A stretch of 64,000 nt of DNA. Source: JAAZIN01 sp964464625 (lineage in GTDB: Bacteria; Bacillota; Dethiobacteria; DTU022). Positions within the stretch are counted from its first letter, which is position 1; every line of letters begins with the position of its first letter. The stretch is from assembly GCA_964464625.1 (NCBI GenBank), contig CAYXKD010000004.1, positions 1 through 64,000 on the forward strand, written 5' to 3'. The notes beneath the pieces are model-generated. The model saw only the letters and a list, made by a program, of their open reading frames with translations. It did not search any database and was not told the DNA's origin. Positions 25,496-34,186 of this stretch are shown piece by piece. The position numbers and the translations under genes are program-made.

Positions 25496-25939
25496 TTAAC
25501 CCTCCCCGCGGCGGGAGCGAATCACCTTGGCCATGATCACCACAGTCCCCTCTCCCGGTGCGGAGCGAAGGTGGAGCTCGTCCATAAAATTTTCCATGAT
25601 GGTAAAGCCCATCCCCGAGCGCTCCAGTTCCGGCTTGCTCGTATAGAGCGGCTCGCGGGCTTGCTCCAGGTCCTCAATACCCACTCCCCTGTCGGCAACC
25701 TCCACTGTAAGCCTCTTCCCTTCAATGACGGCGTCGATCGTGACAGGGCCGATCTTATCCTCATAGGCATGGATGACGGCATTGGTCACCGCCTCGGAAA
25801 CAGCAGTTTTGATATCGCTGATCTCTTCCAGGGTGGGATCAAGGCGCGCCGCAAAAGCGGCGACAACGACGCGGGCAAAAGCCTCATTTTCAGAGCGGCT
25901 TTCTATCTCGAGCTTCATGAATGTGCGCTTTGAAACCAT
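25496..25939 (-). CDS. spoIIAB: Anti-sigma-F factor and kinase SpoIIAB
   Basis: 147 aa of the GHKL kinase family: N-box AVSEAVTNAVIHAYE, G1 box DRGVGIEDLEQA and SGMGFTIMENFMD. It binds sigma-F and phosphorylates SpoIIAA on serine. ATG 25939 has AAGGAGG at proper spacing, one base after the spoIIAA stop. Confidence 0.96.
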   Translation of the reverse strand: MVSKRTFMKLEIESRSENEAFARVVVAAFAARLDPTLEEISDIKTAVSEAVTNAVIHAYEDKIGPVTIDAVIEGKRLTVEVADRGVGIEDLEQAREPLYTSKPELERSGMGFTIMENFMDELHLRSAPGEGTVVIMAKVIRSRRGEG

Positions 25940-25940
25940 G

Positions 25941-26306
25941 TTAAGACCTCCTTGCAGGCGGCGCCCCCAGGAGCAGGTGCTGCAGGGCTTCCGCTTCGCG
26001 CTCGTACAAAGGGATCATCCGGGCCAGGCCCGAGATCTCCGTGATCCTGGAAATGTTGGCAGGGACTTCACAGAGGGCCATGCGGCCGCCTTTTGCGGTG
26101 ATCTTGCGATAGCGCCCCAGCAGGGCCCCCACCCCGGAGCTGTCCATAAAGGTAAGGCCGCCTAAATTGAAAAGCAGAGAGCGAACATGATACCGGGCCG
26201 CCTCCCCGTCGACCTTCTCCCGCATTATCCCGGCCTGGTGATGGTCCAGCTCCCCTTTCAGGCGGATCAGCAAAACTGATTGGCGCAGAACACATTCTAC
26301 CTCCAT
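25941..26306 (-). CDS. spoIIAA: Anti-anti-sigma factor SpoIIAA
   Basis: 121 aa from ATG 26306 after GGGGGATAG. A STAS domain with the phosphorylated serine in FMDSSGVGALLGRY. Dephosphorylated SpoIIAA captures SpoIIAB and frees sigma-F. First gene of the three-gene spoIIA operon; an upstream extension to 26360 covers the promoter-leader and is rejected. Confidence 0.96.
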   Translation of the reverse strand: MEVECVLRQSVLLIRLKGELDHHQAGIMREKVDGEAARYHVRSLLFNLGGLTFMDSSGVGALLGRYRKITAKGGRMALCEVPANISRITEISGLARMIPLYEREAEALQHLLLGAPPARRS

Positions 26307-26351
26307 AACTATCCCCCAGTACAGAGATGATCTCTTTTCCTTTGGAAATAA

Positions 26352-26378
26352 GTTCTGCACTTCTCAATTTTTTCCTGC
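26352..26378 (-). promoter_or_regulatory. Sigma-H-type promoter of the spoIIA operon
   Basis: Minus strand GCAGGAAAA (26370-26378) matches RNAGGAWWW; after 11 nt GCAGAAC (26352-26358) matches six of seven positions of RNNGAAT. It lies about 46 nt before the spoIIAA start. Sigma-H plus Spo0A control is known for spoIIA in Bacillus. Confidence 0.6.
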
Positions 26379-26494
26379 AAGCTCCTTAAATTTTTTGGCA
26401 GAAAAGTCCCCCTGCAATGTCACGGCAGCGGCTTTACCGGAGGCGGGCAGCTATTTTTCGAACTTCTCTTTCTCTCCTTTTTTTCTTTGCCATC

Positions 26495-26521
26495 AAAAAA
26501 ACCGTTCCTTGAAAGGAACGG
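26495..26521 (-). terminator. Rho-independent terminator after dacF
   Basis: CCGTTCCTTTCAAGGAACGG (minus strand) forms an 8-9 bp stem with a short loop, followed by seven T. It lies between the dacF stop (26669) and the spoIIA promoter, so dacF and spoIIA are separate transcripts, unlike the read-through described in Bacillus. Confidence 0.88.
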
Positions 26522-26668
26522 CTCATCTCCGCCCGCCGGTGCCCGGCACATCTCCAGTTTCCTGATCCCGGATCCCGGTGACCGGCACCTGCCAGTTTTT
26601 AAAGGAAGCGCCGATGAAAGGCAGCCAGGCCAGGCAAAGGGAAGGAGGCGCTGTCTTTTAAAGTAACG

Positions 26669-27850
26669 TTAACGTCCAAACCTGACAATACAGTTAAGGA
26701 GCCGCATATACAGCATCCCCACAGGAGCCCGGCGAACCTCTTCGCCCGCCACCAGATCCACCACACGCTCCTCCTTACCGTCATGATAAAGGAGCACCTC
26801 CCCCACCTTCTCCCCCTTCTGCAGGGGAAGTTCCAGCGGTATAAGCTGCACCTCTTTTTCATACTCTTCTTCGGCACCGACGGGTAAAAGAAGGCTCAGG
26901 TTTTCTGCCGCGATCACAGAAACCTCAGATGGGGAGCCCTTTTTGACGGGTAAAACTTTCACCACCGACCCTTTTTTAATCACCGGGAGGCACTTGAAAT
27001 TGCTGAAACCATAATCGAGAAGTATGCGGGCGGCATCATAGCGATCCTTTTCCGTCTCCGATCCCATGACCACGGCCAGGAAGCGTGTCTTCCCCCTCTG
27101 TGCCGTGGCGGAGATGCTGTTCCCCGCATCGCGGGTAAAGCCGGTTTTAAGGCCGTCGCACCCCGGATAATCCATAATCATGCGGTTTGTATTGCTGAGA
27201 AAGACCTCTCCGGAGCGGATCTCATCTTTAAGAAAATGCTCATCCATCCAGAGGGTGGCCCATTGATGTATCCGCGGATATTCCAGCAAAGCCAGGCTCA
27301 TGAGCATAACATCGCGGGCGCTGCTGTAATGCTCGGGGTCGTGAAGGCCGTGAGGATTACAAAAATGGCTCTGCTCCATCCCCAGGCTGCGCGCCTTCTC
27401 ATTCATCTGCCCGACAAATCCCTCTACAGAGCCGGCCACATGCTCCGCCACAGCTACTGCGGCATCATTGGCCGAGCCCACAGCCATTCCAATGAGCAGC
27501 TTCTCCAGGGAGACCACATCCCCGGCGCTCAAGAATATCTCAGAGCCTCCCATGGAAGAAGCCCTTGCACTGACGGTTACGGGGTCGTCAAGGGATACTT
27601 TTCCTTCAGCCAGCCGATCCATCACCAGGAGCAGGCTCATGATCTTTGTCAGGCTTGCCGGGTAAAGCCTCTCGCTGCTCTGCTTTTCCCAGATGATAGT
27701 TCCGCTGTTTGTCTCCATAAGCAGGGCGGCCTCGGCCTTGATCTCGGATTCCGGAAGGGCGGGCTCCACAATTTCAACAGTTTCGGCAAAGGAAAGCGTC
27801 GGAACAGCAAAAAAAATAAGCAGCGGGATGATGAGGCGTATCAGTTTCAC
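26669..27850 (-). CDS. dacF: Sporulation D-Ala-D-Ala carboxypeptidase DacF
   Basis: 393 aa with a signal peptide (about 1-22). Penicillin-binding motifs: SLTK (SLTKIMSLLLV), SAN in VGSANDAAVAVAEH and KTG in GLKTGFTRDAG. A C-terminal domain (from about 275) follows and ends in a hydrophobic-basic tail. It trims forespore peptidoglycan peptides. GTG start after AAAGGGGAT. It lies upstream of spoIIA as in Bacillus, and a sigma-F-like promoter precedes it. It is a paralogue of dacB at 11921. Confidence 0.93.
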   Translation of the reverse strand: MKLIRLIIPLLIFFAVPTLSFAETVEIVEPALPESEIKAEAALLMETNSGTIIWEKQSSERLYPASLTKIMSLLLVMDRLAEGKVSLDDPVTVSARASSMGGSEIFLSAGDVVSLEKLLIGMAVGSANDAAVAVAEHVAGSVEGFVGQMNEKARSLGMEQSHFCNPHGLHDPEHYSSARDVMLMSLALLEYPRIHQWATLWMDEHFLKDEIRSGEVFLSNTNRMIMDYPGCDGLKTGFTRDAGNSISATAQRGKTRFLAVVMGSETEKDRYDAARILLDYGFSNFKCLPVIKKGSVVKVLPVKKGSPSEVSVIAAENLSLLLPVGAEEEYEKEVQLIPLELPLQKGEKVGEVLLYHDGKEERVVDLVAGEEVRRAPVGMLYMRLLNCIVRFGR

Positions 27851-27876
27851 CGCTCTTATCCCCTTTCATTTTTTAC

Positions 27877-27905
27877 TATTTTCCCCAAAGCCTCATCAAT
27901 AATAC
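27877..27905 (-). promoter_or_regulatory. Sigma-F-like promoter of dacF
   Basis: Minus strand GTATT (27901-27905), 14 nt, then GGGGAAAATA (27877-27886), which fits the sigma-F -10 consensus GGNRANAMTR fully. The -35 box is one base off GYWTA and the spacer is short. dacF is a sigma-F gene in Bacillus. Confidence 0.45.
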
Positions 27906-27914
27906 CCAAACTTA

Positions 27915-27985
27915 GTAAACCGGTGCCAGGCACCGGTTTACCTATACCAGTTAGTTAGTGAACTTGGTGCCTGGCACCGGTTTAC
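27915..27985. repeat. Two dispersed palindromes at the deoB 3' end
   Basis: 27915-27941 is a perfect 27-bp palindrome (13-nt arms, centre A at 27928). 27958-27985 is a second, imperfect copy centred on 27972. The deoB stop codon TAA lies in the outer arm of the second copy, so the element either landed exactly on the gene end or supplied the stop. Confidence 0.85.
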
Positions 27986-29196
27986 CAGAAGGGGGTGCCG
28001 TGGTTCAGGGGGGGGAGGTGCAGCCAGGCGGAGGCGGAGGCGCCGAGGTCGGCAAAGGAGGATCGGGTGCCCAGGTTGCAGCTCTGCTCAAGCGAGGGGC
28101 TCCAGGCAATGATGGGTACATGTTCGCGGGTGTGGTCCGTGCCCGGGAAGGTGGGGTCGCAGCCGTGGTCGGCGCTGATAAAAAGATAGTCCCCGCTGCG
28201 GAGCAGGGTGAGAATTTCTCCCAGGTGGGAGTCAAAACGCTCCAGGGAGCGGGCAAAACCGGAGCTGTCATTGCGGTGGCCGTACAGTGTGTCAAAGTCT
28301 CCGAAAGTGGCCCAGATAATGCCGCCGGGGCTCTCCCGGAGCAGCCCCTTCAGCGCGGCGGCGGTGGCTTCATTGTCTCCGCCGGGCCGGTGCAGGGTAA
28401 TCCCCCGGTGGTTGAAGACATCGGCTACCTTGCCGATAACCGCCACAGGATAGCCTGCTGCGGCGGCAAGATCAAGAAGGGTTGTCCCCGGCGGGGAGAG
28501 GGAGAAATCTTTTCTCCGGATTGTCCGCTGAAAAGCGCCGGGTTCGCCTGTAAAGGGGCGTGCAATAACCCTGCCCACGCCGTGCTCCCCCTGGAGGATG
28601 GCGCGCGCTTCGGCGCACCAGCGGTAGAGCTCTTCCGGAGGGATTATCTCTTCATGGGCTGCAATCTGGAAGACGCTGTCCGCCGAGGTGTAAACTATGG
28701 GGCGGCCCGTCTGCAGGTGGTTCTCTCCCAGTTCCTTGATGATCTCCGTGCCTGAAGCGGGAATATTGCCTAGAATAGGACGCCCGATAGCCTTTTCAAA
28801 GGCATCGATGACCTCCCGGGGAAAACCGCGCGGATAGAGGGGAAAGGGCTTTTCCAGAACAAGGCCGGCCAGTTCCCAGTGACCGCTGGTGGTGTCCTTC
28901 CCCGCAGCACGGGAGGCCATCCGTCCGTAGTAACCCGCATTAAGCAGCGGCGGGGCCCCCGGGGGGGCGGCAGTGCCCGCTGAGAGGGAAAGGATTTCCT
29001 CCAGGCCCAGGCGCTGCAGGTTGGGCAGCTCCAGGGGGCCTTCCTTGGAAATAACATGGAGCAGGGTGTTGGCGCCGGCATCCCCGTAAGAGGCGGCATC
29101 AGGGAGCTCACCCACGCCGCCGCCGTCGATGATAACAATAACCGCCCGCCGCCCTGTGATGACGGGGCTATCAGGCTCGCGGGTGTGTTTTGTCAT
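27982..29196 (-). CDS. deoB: Phosphopentomutase
   Basis: 404 aa of the alkaline-phosphatase superfamily; interconverts ribose- or deoxyribose-1-phosphate and the 5-phosphates in nucleoside salvage. Seen are the metal-site motifs IIDGGGVGELPDA near the N-terminus, the catalytic Thr region GKDTTSGHWE, and FISADHGCDPTFPGTDHTREHVP near the C-terminus. ATG 29196 is placed after GAGGTCT; the longer frame lies within xerD. It overlaps xerD by 26 bp, an arrangement common in Firmicutes. Confidence 0.95.
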   Translation of the reverse strand: MTKHTREPDSPVITGRRAVIVIIDGGGVGELPDAASYGDAGANTLLHVISKEGPLELPNLQRLGLEEILSLSAGTAAPPGAPPLLNAGYYGRMASRAAGKDTTSGHWELAGLVLEKPFPLYPRGFPREVIDAFEKAIGRPILGNIPASGTEIIKELGENHLQTGRPIVYTSADSVFQIAAHEEIIPPEELYRWCAEARAILQGEHGVGRVIARPFTGEPGAFQRTIRRKDFSLSPPGTTLLDLAAAAGYPVAVIGKVADVFNHRGITLHRPGGDNEATAAALKGLLRESPGGIIWATFGDFDTLYGHRNDSSGFARSLERFDSHLGEILTLLRSGDYLFISADHGCDPTFPGTDHTREHVPIIAWSPSLEQSCNLGTRSSFADLGASASAWLHLPPLNHGTPFW

Positions 29197-30058
29197 AGAC
29201 CTCGCGGATTTTGCGGCGGGTAATCTGAGTATAGATTTGAGTGGTGGAGATATCCGAATGGCCCAGCAATTCCTGGACTGAAAGGAGATCGGCACCGTTT
29301 TCCAGCAGGTGGGTGGCAAAGGAATGGCGGATCGTATGCGGCGTGATATCGCCGCCAATTTTGGATTGCCGGGCATATTTCTTCAGGATCTTCCAGAAGC
29401 CCTGCCTGGTTAAACGGCGTCCGTGATGGTTCAAAAATAGCGCCTTCTCATCGTTCATCTTAATCATTTTCGGGCGGCAGTTGCGCAGGTATTCCCCCAC
29501 ATAATTCACTGCCACAGAGCCGATGGGTACAATCCGCTCTTTCATGGCCTTGCCCCGGCAGCGCAAATATCCCACCTCGGGACTGAAATCGACAACATTC
29601 AGGGAGACAAGCTCTGAAACGCGGATCCCCGAGGCATACAGCAGTTCGAGCATGGCTTTGTCACGCAAGCCTGCCTGGCTGTCGTCACGGGGCTGCCGCA
29701 GCAACCTGTCCACCTCTTTTGTGGTCAGAACACGGGGCAGTTTCTTCTCAATCCGCGGCGCTTTTACCAGTTGCGCAGGGTTCTCTTCCATGAGATCTTC
29801 ATGCACCAGAAAGTTGAAAAATGAACGAATGGAGGCCACATTGCGGGAAATAGTTGAAGGCGCCCTCCCATCCTCTTTCAGGCGGAGAAGATAGCGGGTG
29901 ATGAGCGAGCGATCAACTTTTGACGGCGAGGATACCTTCTCTTTCTCCAGGAACTGAATAAATTTTTTCAAATCCCGCCTGTAAGAGTCGAGAGTATTCC
30001 GGGCCAGTCCTTTTTCTACAGAAAGATAATGGGAAAAATGCTCGAGCCACGAATGCAT
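29171..30058 (-). CDS. xerD: Tyrosine recombinase XerD
   Basis: 295 aa. An N-terminal SAM-like DNA-binding domain is followed by the catalytic domain with Arg in SGIRVSELVSL, His-x-x-Arg in HTIRHSFATHLLENGADL, His in LGHSDISTTQIYTQ and the Tyr nucleophile in IYTQ. It resolves chromosome dimers at dif. The location beside deoB and spoIIM is that of xerD in other spore formers, so it is the housekeeping recombinase and not a mobile integrase. Confidence 0.94.
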   Translation of the reverse strand: MHSWLEHFSHYLSVEKGLARNTLDSYRRDLKKFIQFLEKEKVSSPSKVDRSLITRYLLRLKEDGRAPSTISRNVASIRSFFNFLVHEDLMEENPAQLVKAPRIEKKLPRVLTTKEVDRLLRQPRDDSQAGLRDKAMLELLYASGIRVSELVSLNVVDFSPEVGYLRCRGKAMKERIVPIGSVAVNYVGEYLRNCRPKMIKMNDEKALFLNHHGRRLTRQGFWKILKKYARQSKIGGDITPHTIRHSFATHLLENGADLLSVQELLGHSDISTTQIYTQITRRKIREVYDKTHPRA

Positions 30059-30148
30059 TGATGAGTTGCCCCCAAAAATGAAAATTCTTCAATCTATTCC
30101 ACAGCCGTGAGAGAAAACCCTTTTTTAAACAAGCGATAAACCGGCATT

Positions 30149-30781
30149 TTAGAGAATTACCGGGATCGCCATTTTTAAGAAAACAGGCGATATGAAAGTT
30201 TCCACCAGCACAGCTGCCGCCATCAACAGCCCCAACAGGAAAAACATGAATGAATAAGGCCCCAGGTGTTCAAAGAGGGAGCAGTCTCGTTTCTCCAGGT
30301 AGCAGCGCAGGCGGAGCCAGGAAAAAGAAAAAGCTGTAACACCGCAGGCGACGAGCGCCGGAATTAAGATAAGATTGTGCGGCAGCAGGGAAGCGGCGGC
30401 AAAAAGAACACCCCGCAGCGAAGAGCGCTGCACTAAAAAACCGACGGTAAAACCAAGCGAAAAACCCCGCAGCCCCACCAGGGCGGCGATAAAAGGAAAG
30501 CCACACAAAAATATGCCCAGAAACCAGGTAAGCAGCAGGTAGTAGCAGTTCAGGAGCAGCGCCTGCCGGAAAAGAGCCCCCTGATCGATGGCCCCGGTGC
30601 CCTTTACATGCTCAACAAAGCAACCAAAATAGCGGTTCAGCAGGAGCAGTTTCTCCATCTCCAGCCCCCGCAGGGCAAAAGCACCGGCCAGCACACCGCC
30701 GGTAAAGAGGACGATGATAAGGATATATGTGCCCATGTTTTCCTGCAAATATTCCCTGAGTTGGCGCCTGATCTCCTCCAA
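30149..30781 (-). CDS. spoIIM: Stage II sporulation protein M
   Basis: 210 aa from TTG 30781, which follows GGAGGGGGAG and gives a length close to Bacillus SpoIIM (about 214 aa); the upstream frame lies in the Nudix gene. Five or six membrane helices with LLTWFLGIFLCGFPFIAAL, GFSLGFTVGFL and LLPHNLILIPAL. It is part of the SpoIID-M-P machine for septal peptidoglycan remodelling during engulfment. Confidence 0.93.
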   Translation of the reverse strand: MEEIRRQLREYLQENMGTYILIIVLFTGGVLAGAFALRGLEMEKLLLLNRYFGCFVEHVKGTGAIDQGALFRQALLLNCYYLLLTWFLGIFLCGFPFIAALVGLRGFSLGFTVGFLVQRSSLRGVLFAAASLLPHNLILIPALVACGVTAFSFSWLRLRCYLEKRDCSLFEHLGPYSFMFFLLGLLMAAAVLVETFISPVFLKMAIPVIL

Positions 30782-30836
30782 GTCTCCCCCTCCTGCCAGG
30801 AAGAATTCGCTTATCTCTATGCAGCGGAAGGGTTGT

Positions 30837-31388
30837 TTATGCTGTGAGCAGAGCGGCAAAGTGCAGGGCGATGATCGTTTTGGCGTCATTGATCTCGCCC
30901 CGGATAAGGGCCTGCTGCGCTTCGGCCAGGTCAATCCAAAGATGCTCCAGGGTTTCGTCACCGTCGGGATCGGGCGTTCCTTCAGTAACTCCTTCAGCAA
31001 AAAAGAGATGGATTTTTTCATCGCAAAAGCCCGGTGAGGTGTAAAACCAGGTGAGCTGCCGCCACTTTCCACCGCGGCAGCCTGTTTCCTCCGCCAGCTC
31101 CCTTTGAGCGCAGGTGAGCGGCTTTTCGCCGGCCTCCAGTTTCCCCGCAGGCACCTCCAGCAGGATCCCCGAGGCGGCATGGCGGTACTGCCTTACCAGG
31201 AGCAGGCGCTTTTTTTCATCGAGCACCAGGATGGCCACGGCGCCGGGATGTTCCACGATTTCCCGCAAAGCGGGCTCTTTGCCGCCCGGGTAGAGGATCT
31301 GGTCCTGTCGGAGATTTACAATCCTTCCCCGGTAAAGATAGGTTGATGAAAGTGTCTCCTCCCAAAGCTCTTTTCCCTGCTTCTCCAT
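30837..31388 (-). CDS. nudF: ADP-ribose pyrophosphatase (Nudix hydrolase)
   Basis: 183 aa from ATG 31388 after AGGGGAGG. The Nudix box GKLEAGEKPLTCAQRELAEETGC is complete, preceded by VRQYRHAASGILLEVPAG, which is characteristic of ADP-sugar hydrolases. It cleaves ADP-ribose to AMP and ribose-5-phosphate. Its first 173 bp overlap the tail of the DUF3866 gene in another frame. Confidence 0.93.
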   Translation of the reverse strand: MEKQGKELWEETLSSTYLYRGRIVNLRQDQILYPGGKEPALREIVEHPGAVAILVLDEKKRLLLVRQYRHAASGILLEVPAGKLEAGEKPLTCAQRELAEETGCRGGKWRQLTWFYTSPGFCDEKIHLFFAEGVTEGTPDPDGDETLEHLWIDLAEAQQALIRGEINDAKTIIALHFAALLTA

Positions 31389-32493
31389 ATTCTTCCTCCC
31401 CTTCCTCTTCACTGGCCAGCCCGGCCAGCCGCAGCGCCGCAACGGCGGCAGCGGCGGCGGCATCAAAAAAATAAGGATCTTCCCGGTAGCTGCGTCCCAT
31501 ACTCTCCGGGGGATCCAGGCCCAACTGCTTCATGATCCTCTCCAGGGGCGGCGGCTGCAGCACCTGCAGGTTGTGGCGCCCCATCAGACCCCGCCCGGCA
31601 AGCTGCCCCAGGCAAAGGCGCAGCTGCGCCGGCGGCATCAGCGGAAGCGCCAGCAGCGCCGGAGTAAGGGCGGCCAGAGCCAGGGCGGTAAGGCTGTGGT
31701 GGCTGATCCCATAATGGCGCCTGCGGCGCTCGGCAAAGGAGATCCGGGGGATAAAAAGCGGAACCCCGCCCAGGGCATTGACGCGGTTCACATGATCGCC
31801 CGTCTCCATTCCGCTAAAGCCCAGGCTGCTCGCAGTGCCGATGCTGCCGGGTCCGGGGCCGAGAATGATAAAATCTGCTTCCACCAGTGTGCGGCAGGCG
31901 GCCAGTGCGGAGTAGACATTTACCGCCTCCAGCTGGCCGCCAAAAGCATGGCCGCAGGTTACCGTGCCGCTGAGCAGCCCCCTTTCCTGCAGCCCGGCGA
32001 TATTCCGGCTGTAGGCAAGGGGCAGTGCAGTCCCATCGGTCATGATGTAGGCAATCCGGCAGGAGGGCCGATAATATTTCAACACCGCAACGGCAGGGGT
32101 GACCATGCTGTGCAGCTCTCCAATGAGCACAGCAGTTTTTTCCAGACTCTTGAAGCGGGCCAGCCCCGCCCCGAAACCTGCTTCATCCTCTTCGCAGCTG
32201 AGCACGCGCATTTGCCAGGGAGTGTAGCAGAGTTTCATAATATGGCCGCTGCCCCCAAAGCGGGGCGGAGGGCAGCTGTAATTATGCTCCACAAAATGAT
32301 ATCCGCCGCTGCCGAGCGCCAGATGGAGCGCCGTTGTATTCAGCAGAAGCAGATCGCCCCTTTTCACCGGGCCGGTAAGAAAATTATAATTCAGCGCTGC
32401 GCTCTCTTCACCGTCAACAATCACCTTTAGTTGGCTGACCCCGCCGCGCCTTTCCTTAACGGCGCCGGCCAGGCCTATGCGGTGGCGGATCAT
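31216..32493 (-). CDS. DUF3866 family protein with run-on C-terminal tail
   Basis: 425 aa. Conserved DUF3866 features: NYNFLTGPVKRGDLLLLNTTA, HIMKLCYTPWQ, and the glycine-rich ILGPGPGSIGTASSLGFSGME. Function unknown; the family occurs in spore-forming Clostridia near spoIIM. Family members are about 350 aa, but here the frame continues for about 60 further residues of low-complexity, basic sequence that overlap the Nudix gene. The normal stop has probably been lost, or a frameshift lies near 31400. The start overlaps the MraY-like gene by 38 bp. Confidence 0.8.
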   Translation of the reverse strand: MIRHRIGLAGAVKERRGGVSQLKVIVDGEESAALNYNFLTGPVKRGDLLLLNTTALHLALGSGGYHFVEHNYSCPPPRFGGSGHIMKLCYTPWQMRVLSCEEDEAGFGAGLARFKSLEKTAVLIGELHSMVTPAVAVLKYYRPSCRIAYIMTDGTALPLAYSRNIAGLQERGLLSGTVTCGHAFGGQLEAVNVYSALAACRTLVEADFIILGPGPGSIGTASSLGFSGMETGDHVNRVNALGGVPLFIPRISFAERRRRHYGISHHSLTALALAALTPALLALPLMPPAQLRLCLGQLAGRGLMGRHNLQVLQPPPLERIMKQLGLDPPESMGRSYREDPYFFDAAAAAAVAALRLAGLASEEEGEEEYGEAGKRALGGDTFINLSLPGKDCKSPTGPDPLPGRQRARFAGNRGTSRRRGHPGAR

Positions 32494-33484
32494 CTTGTCG
32501 GCTCAAACCACCTTTGCTAACATTCTCCACCTCTTCCGGGTTTTCCTCTAAAAAAACCGGCTGCTCTCCCCCCGTGGGGAGGGGGCCGGTGGGGATGGGG
32601 ATGCTCCAAAGAGGGGGGCGGAGGGCCTTTCTTGCACGGCGACAGCCCAGGTAATCGAGACGCCGCAACAGAGTATTGCCCTCTATTACCCTGCTCAGGG
32701 AGTAATACTCACAGAACAGATGGAGAGCGGCCCAAAAGAGGAGCAGCGCCCCCTGCGCGGGGAGGGGCAGGTAAAGCACGGCGCAGGCCCCCAGAGCAGC
32801 CCCCAGCAGATTGGCGCCGCAGTCGCCGAGCATGCCCGAGGCCTCCAGGTCCATGGGGGCGAGGGCCAGGGCCGGCACCACCAGGGGCAGCAGCAGCTCT
32901 GCCGCTGCGCCGGCGCACCTTCCCGCCAGGAATATGATGAGCAGGGCGCCGGTGAAGAAGAGCTTGAGCGCCCGTCCGGGGCGGCGGTCAAAAAGGTTAA
33001 TCCCATTGGCGCTCAGCAAGATGAGCGGCAGCGCCGCCAGCCTGCGCCAGGGGGTAAAAGGGAGGGCTCCGGCGAAAAGGAAACTGACCTGCAGCGCCAC
33101 AACCACCTTTAGCAGTCCGCCGGTGAGCCTCCCCCGCTTTCCGGCCCCGAAATGGCCTTTGAAACCGCTCGTTGTATCGTTCATCAGATCATCCCAGAGG
33201 CCGAGAAAAGCGAAGCCCGTCAGGAGAAAGGGCAGCGCCGCCGCCGGGGGCGGGCTCCCGCCCCCCTCTCCCCCTCCTCCCCACCCTCCCCACCAGAGCA
33301 CGGCGGCGGCTGCGGTGAGGTAGCCCAGGAGCAGGGCCGGCCCCAGGGCCGGGGAGACGGCCTCCCCGCGGTAGTTAACCTTTACCAGCCTTCTGCGCTC
33401 ATAGAATTCGATGAGCCGCCGCCCCAGAAAGGCGGTCCAAAGCGGAGCTGCCAGCAGAACAGCCATTCCCAAATAGTCCGGCAC
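32456..33484 (-). CDS. MraY/WecA-like glycosyl-1-phosphate transferase family membrane protein
   Basis: 342 aa with about ten membrane segments and the family Asp pair in FLGLWDDLMNDTTSGFKGHF, then GLLKVV and NGINLFDRRPGRALK. Members transfer a sugar-1-phosphate from a UDP-sugar to a polyprenyl carrier. It lacks some MraY signatures (for example the HHH motif is not clear), so the substrate is unknown. A Gly/Pro-rich loop (GGWGGGGEGGG) lies at about residue 65. It is within the glycosyltransferase-steB-steA group and may build a cell-envelope polymer. Confidence 0.82.
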   Translation of the reverse strand: MPDYLGMAVLLAAPLWTAFLGRRLIEFYERRRLVKVNYRGEAVSPALGPALLLGYLTAAAAVLWWGGWGGGGEGGGSPPPAAALPFLLTGFAFLGLWDDLMNDTTSGFKGHFGAGKRGRLTGGLLKVVVALQVSFLFAGALPFTPWRRLAALPLILLSANGINLFDRRPGRALKLFFTGALLIIFLAGRCAGAAAELLLPLVVPALALAPMDLEASGMLGDCGANLLGAALGACAVLYLPLPAQGALLLFWAALHLFCEYYSLSRVIEGNTLLRRLDYLGCRRARKALRPPLWSIPIPTGPLPTGGEQPVFLEENPEEVENVSKGGLSRQDDPPPHRPGRRR

Positions 33485-33486
33485 GG

Positions 33487-34185
33487 CTAAGGGGCCGCTC
33501 CCCTGAGCAGTCGATCACGGCGCCGCCAGAGTTCGCGCAGAAGGGCAATACACTGGCGGCCCCGGTGCAGGAAGGCCGATGGCCCCCTTCCCCTTTCGCG
33601 GTGTGACATCAGGGTGGGCACCTCCAGAATGCGGCAGCCCTGCTGCAGCAGATCCAGTGTCAGCGCCACTTCCAGCCCGAAGCCGCGGGGCGGGAACGAG
33701 AGCAGCCCCAGCAGCTCGCGCCGGAGAATCCTCTGGCCCGAGAGGGGTTCGCGGGGCAGCCAGCCGGAAATGCGGTAGATGGACCAGGCAGCCAGTTTTT
33801 TTACAAGGCCGAAACCGCCCCGCCGGCGGCGGGGGGGAAAGGCGGCCACCGTCATGGAGGCCCCGCCGGCGGCAAGGGGGGCCATGAGTTTTTTAAGCTC
33901 CACCGCCGATTCGCCCAGATCGGCATCGACAAGGGCGAGGTAGGGCGCCAGGGCAAAGCGGGCGCCAAAAAGGACCGCCTCTCCCTTGCCGAGATTGCGC
34001 GGCAACCGGATAACACGCGCCCCGGCAGCGGTGGCTTCCGCGGCGGTCCCATCGGCAGAGCCGTCATCCACCACCAGGATCTCTTTGACCTGGGGCAATT
34101 CCAGCAGCGCCGCCACTGTTCCCCCGATATATCCCGCCTCATTGCAGGCGGGTATGAGTACATCCAGTTCCATCTTCCTATCCAT
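33487..34185 (-). CDS. Family 2 glycosyltransferase
   Basis: 232 aa from ATG 34185 after GGAGAG, one base after the steB stop. GT-A fold motifs: VLIPACNEAGYIGGTVAAL, VVDDGSADGT and the DXD-like LVDADLGES. It resembles dolichyl-phosphate mannose synthase-like enzymes but has no C-terminal membrane anchor. The neighbouring MraY-like protein suggests a shared lipid-linked glycan pathway. Donor sugar unknown. Confidence 0.88.
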   Translation of the reverse strand: MDRKMELDVLIPACNEAGYIGGTVAALLELPQVKEILVVDDGSADGTAAEATAAGARVIRLPRNLGKGEAVLFGARFALAPYLALVDADLGESAVELKKLMAPLAAGGASMTVAAFPPRRRRGGFGLVKKLAAWSIYRISGWLPREPLSGQRILRRELLGLLSFPPRGFGLEVALTLDLLQQGCRILEVPTLMSHRERGRGPSAFLHRGRQCIALLRELWRRRDRLLRGAAP

Positions 34186-34186
34186 A

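Noticed and set aside
26522..26600. Additional palindrome copy (GGTGCCCGGCAC / GTGACCGGCACC words)
   Set aside because: Two partial words do not form a good stem and lack the usual flanks; at most a decayed copy.
29171..30058. XerD as an integrase of a mobile element
   Set aside because: It sits in the conserved xerD-deoB-spoIIM neighbourhood and has XerD length and motifs; no attachment sites flank it.
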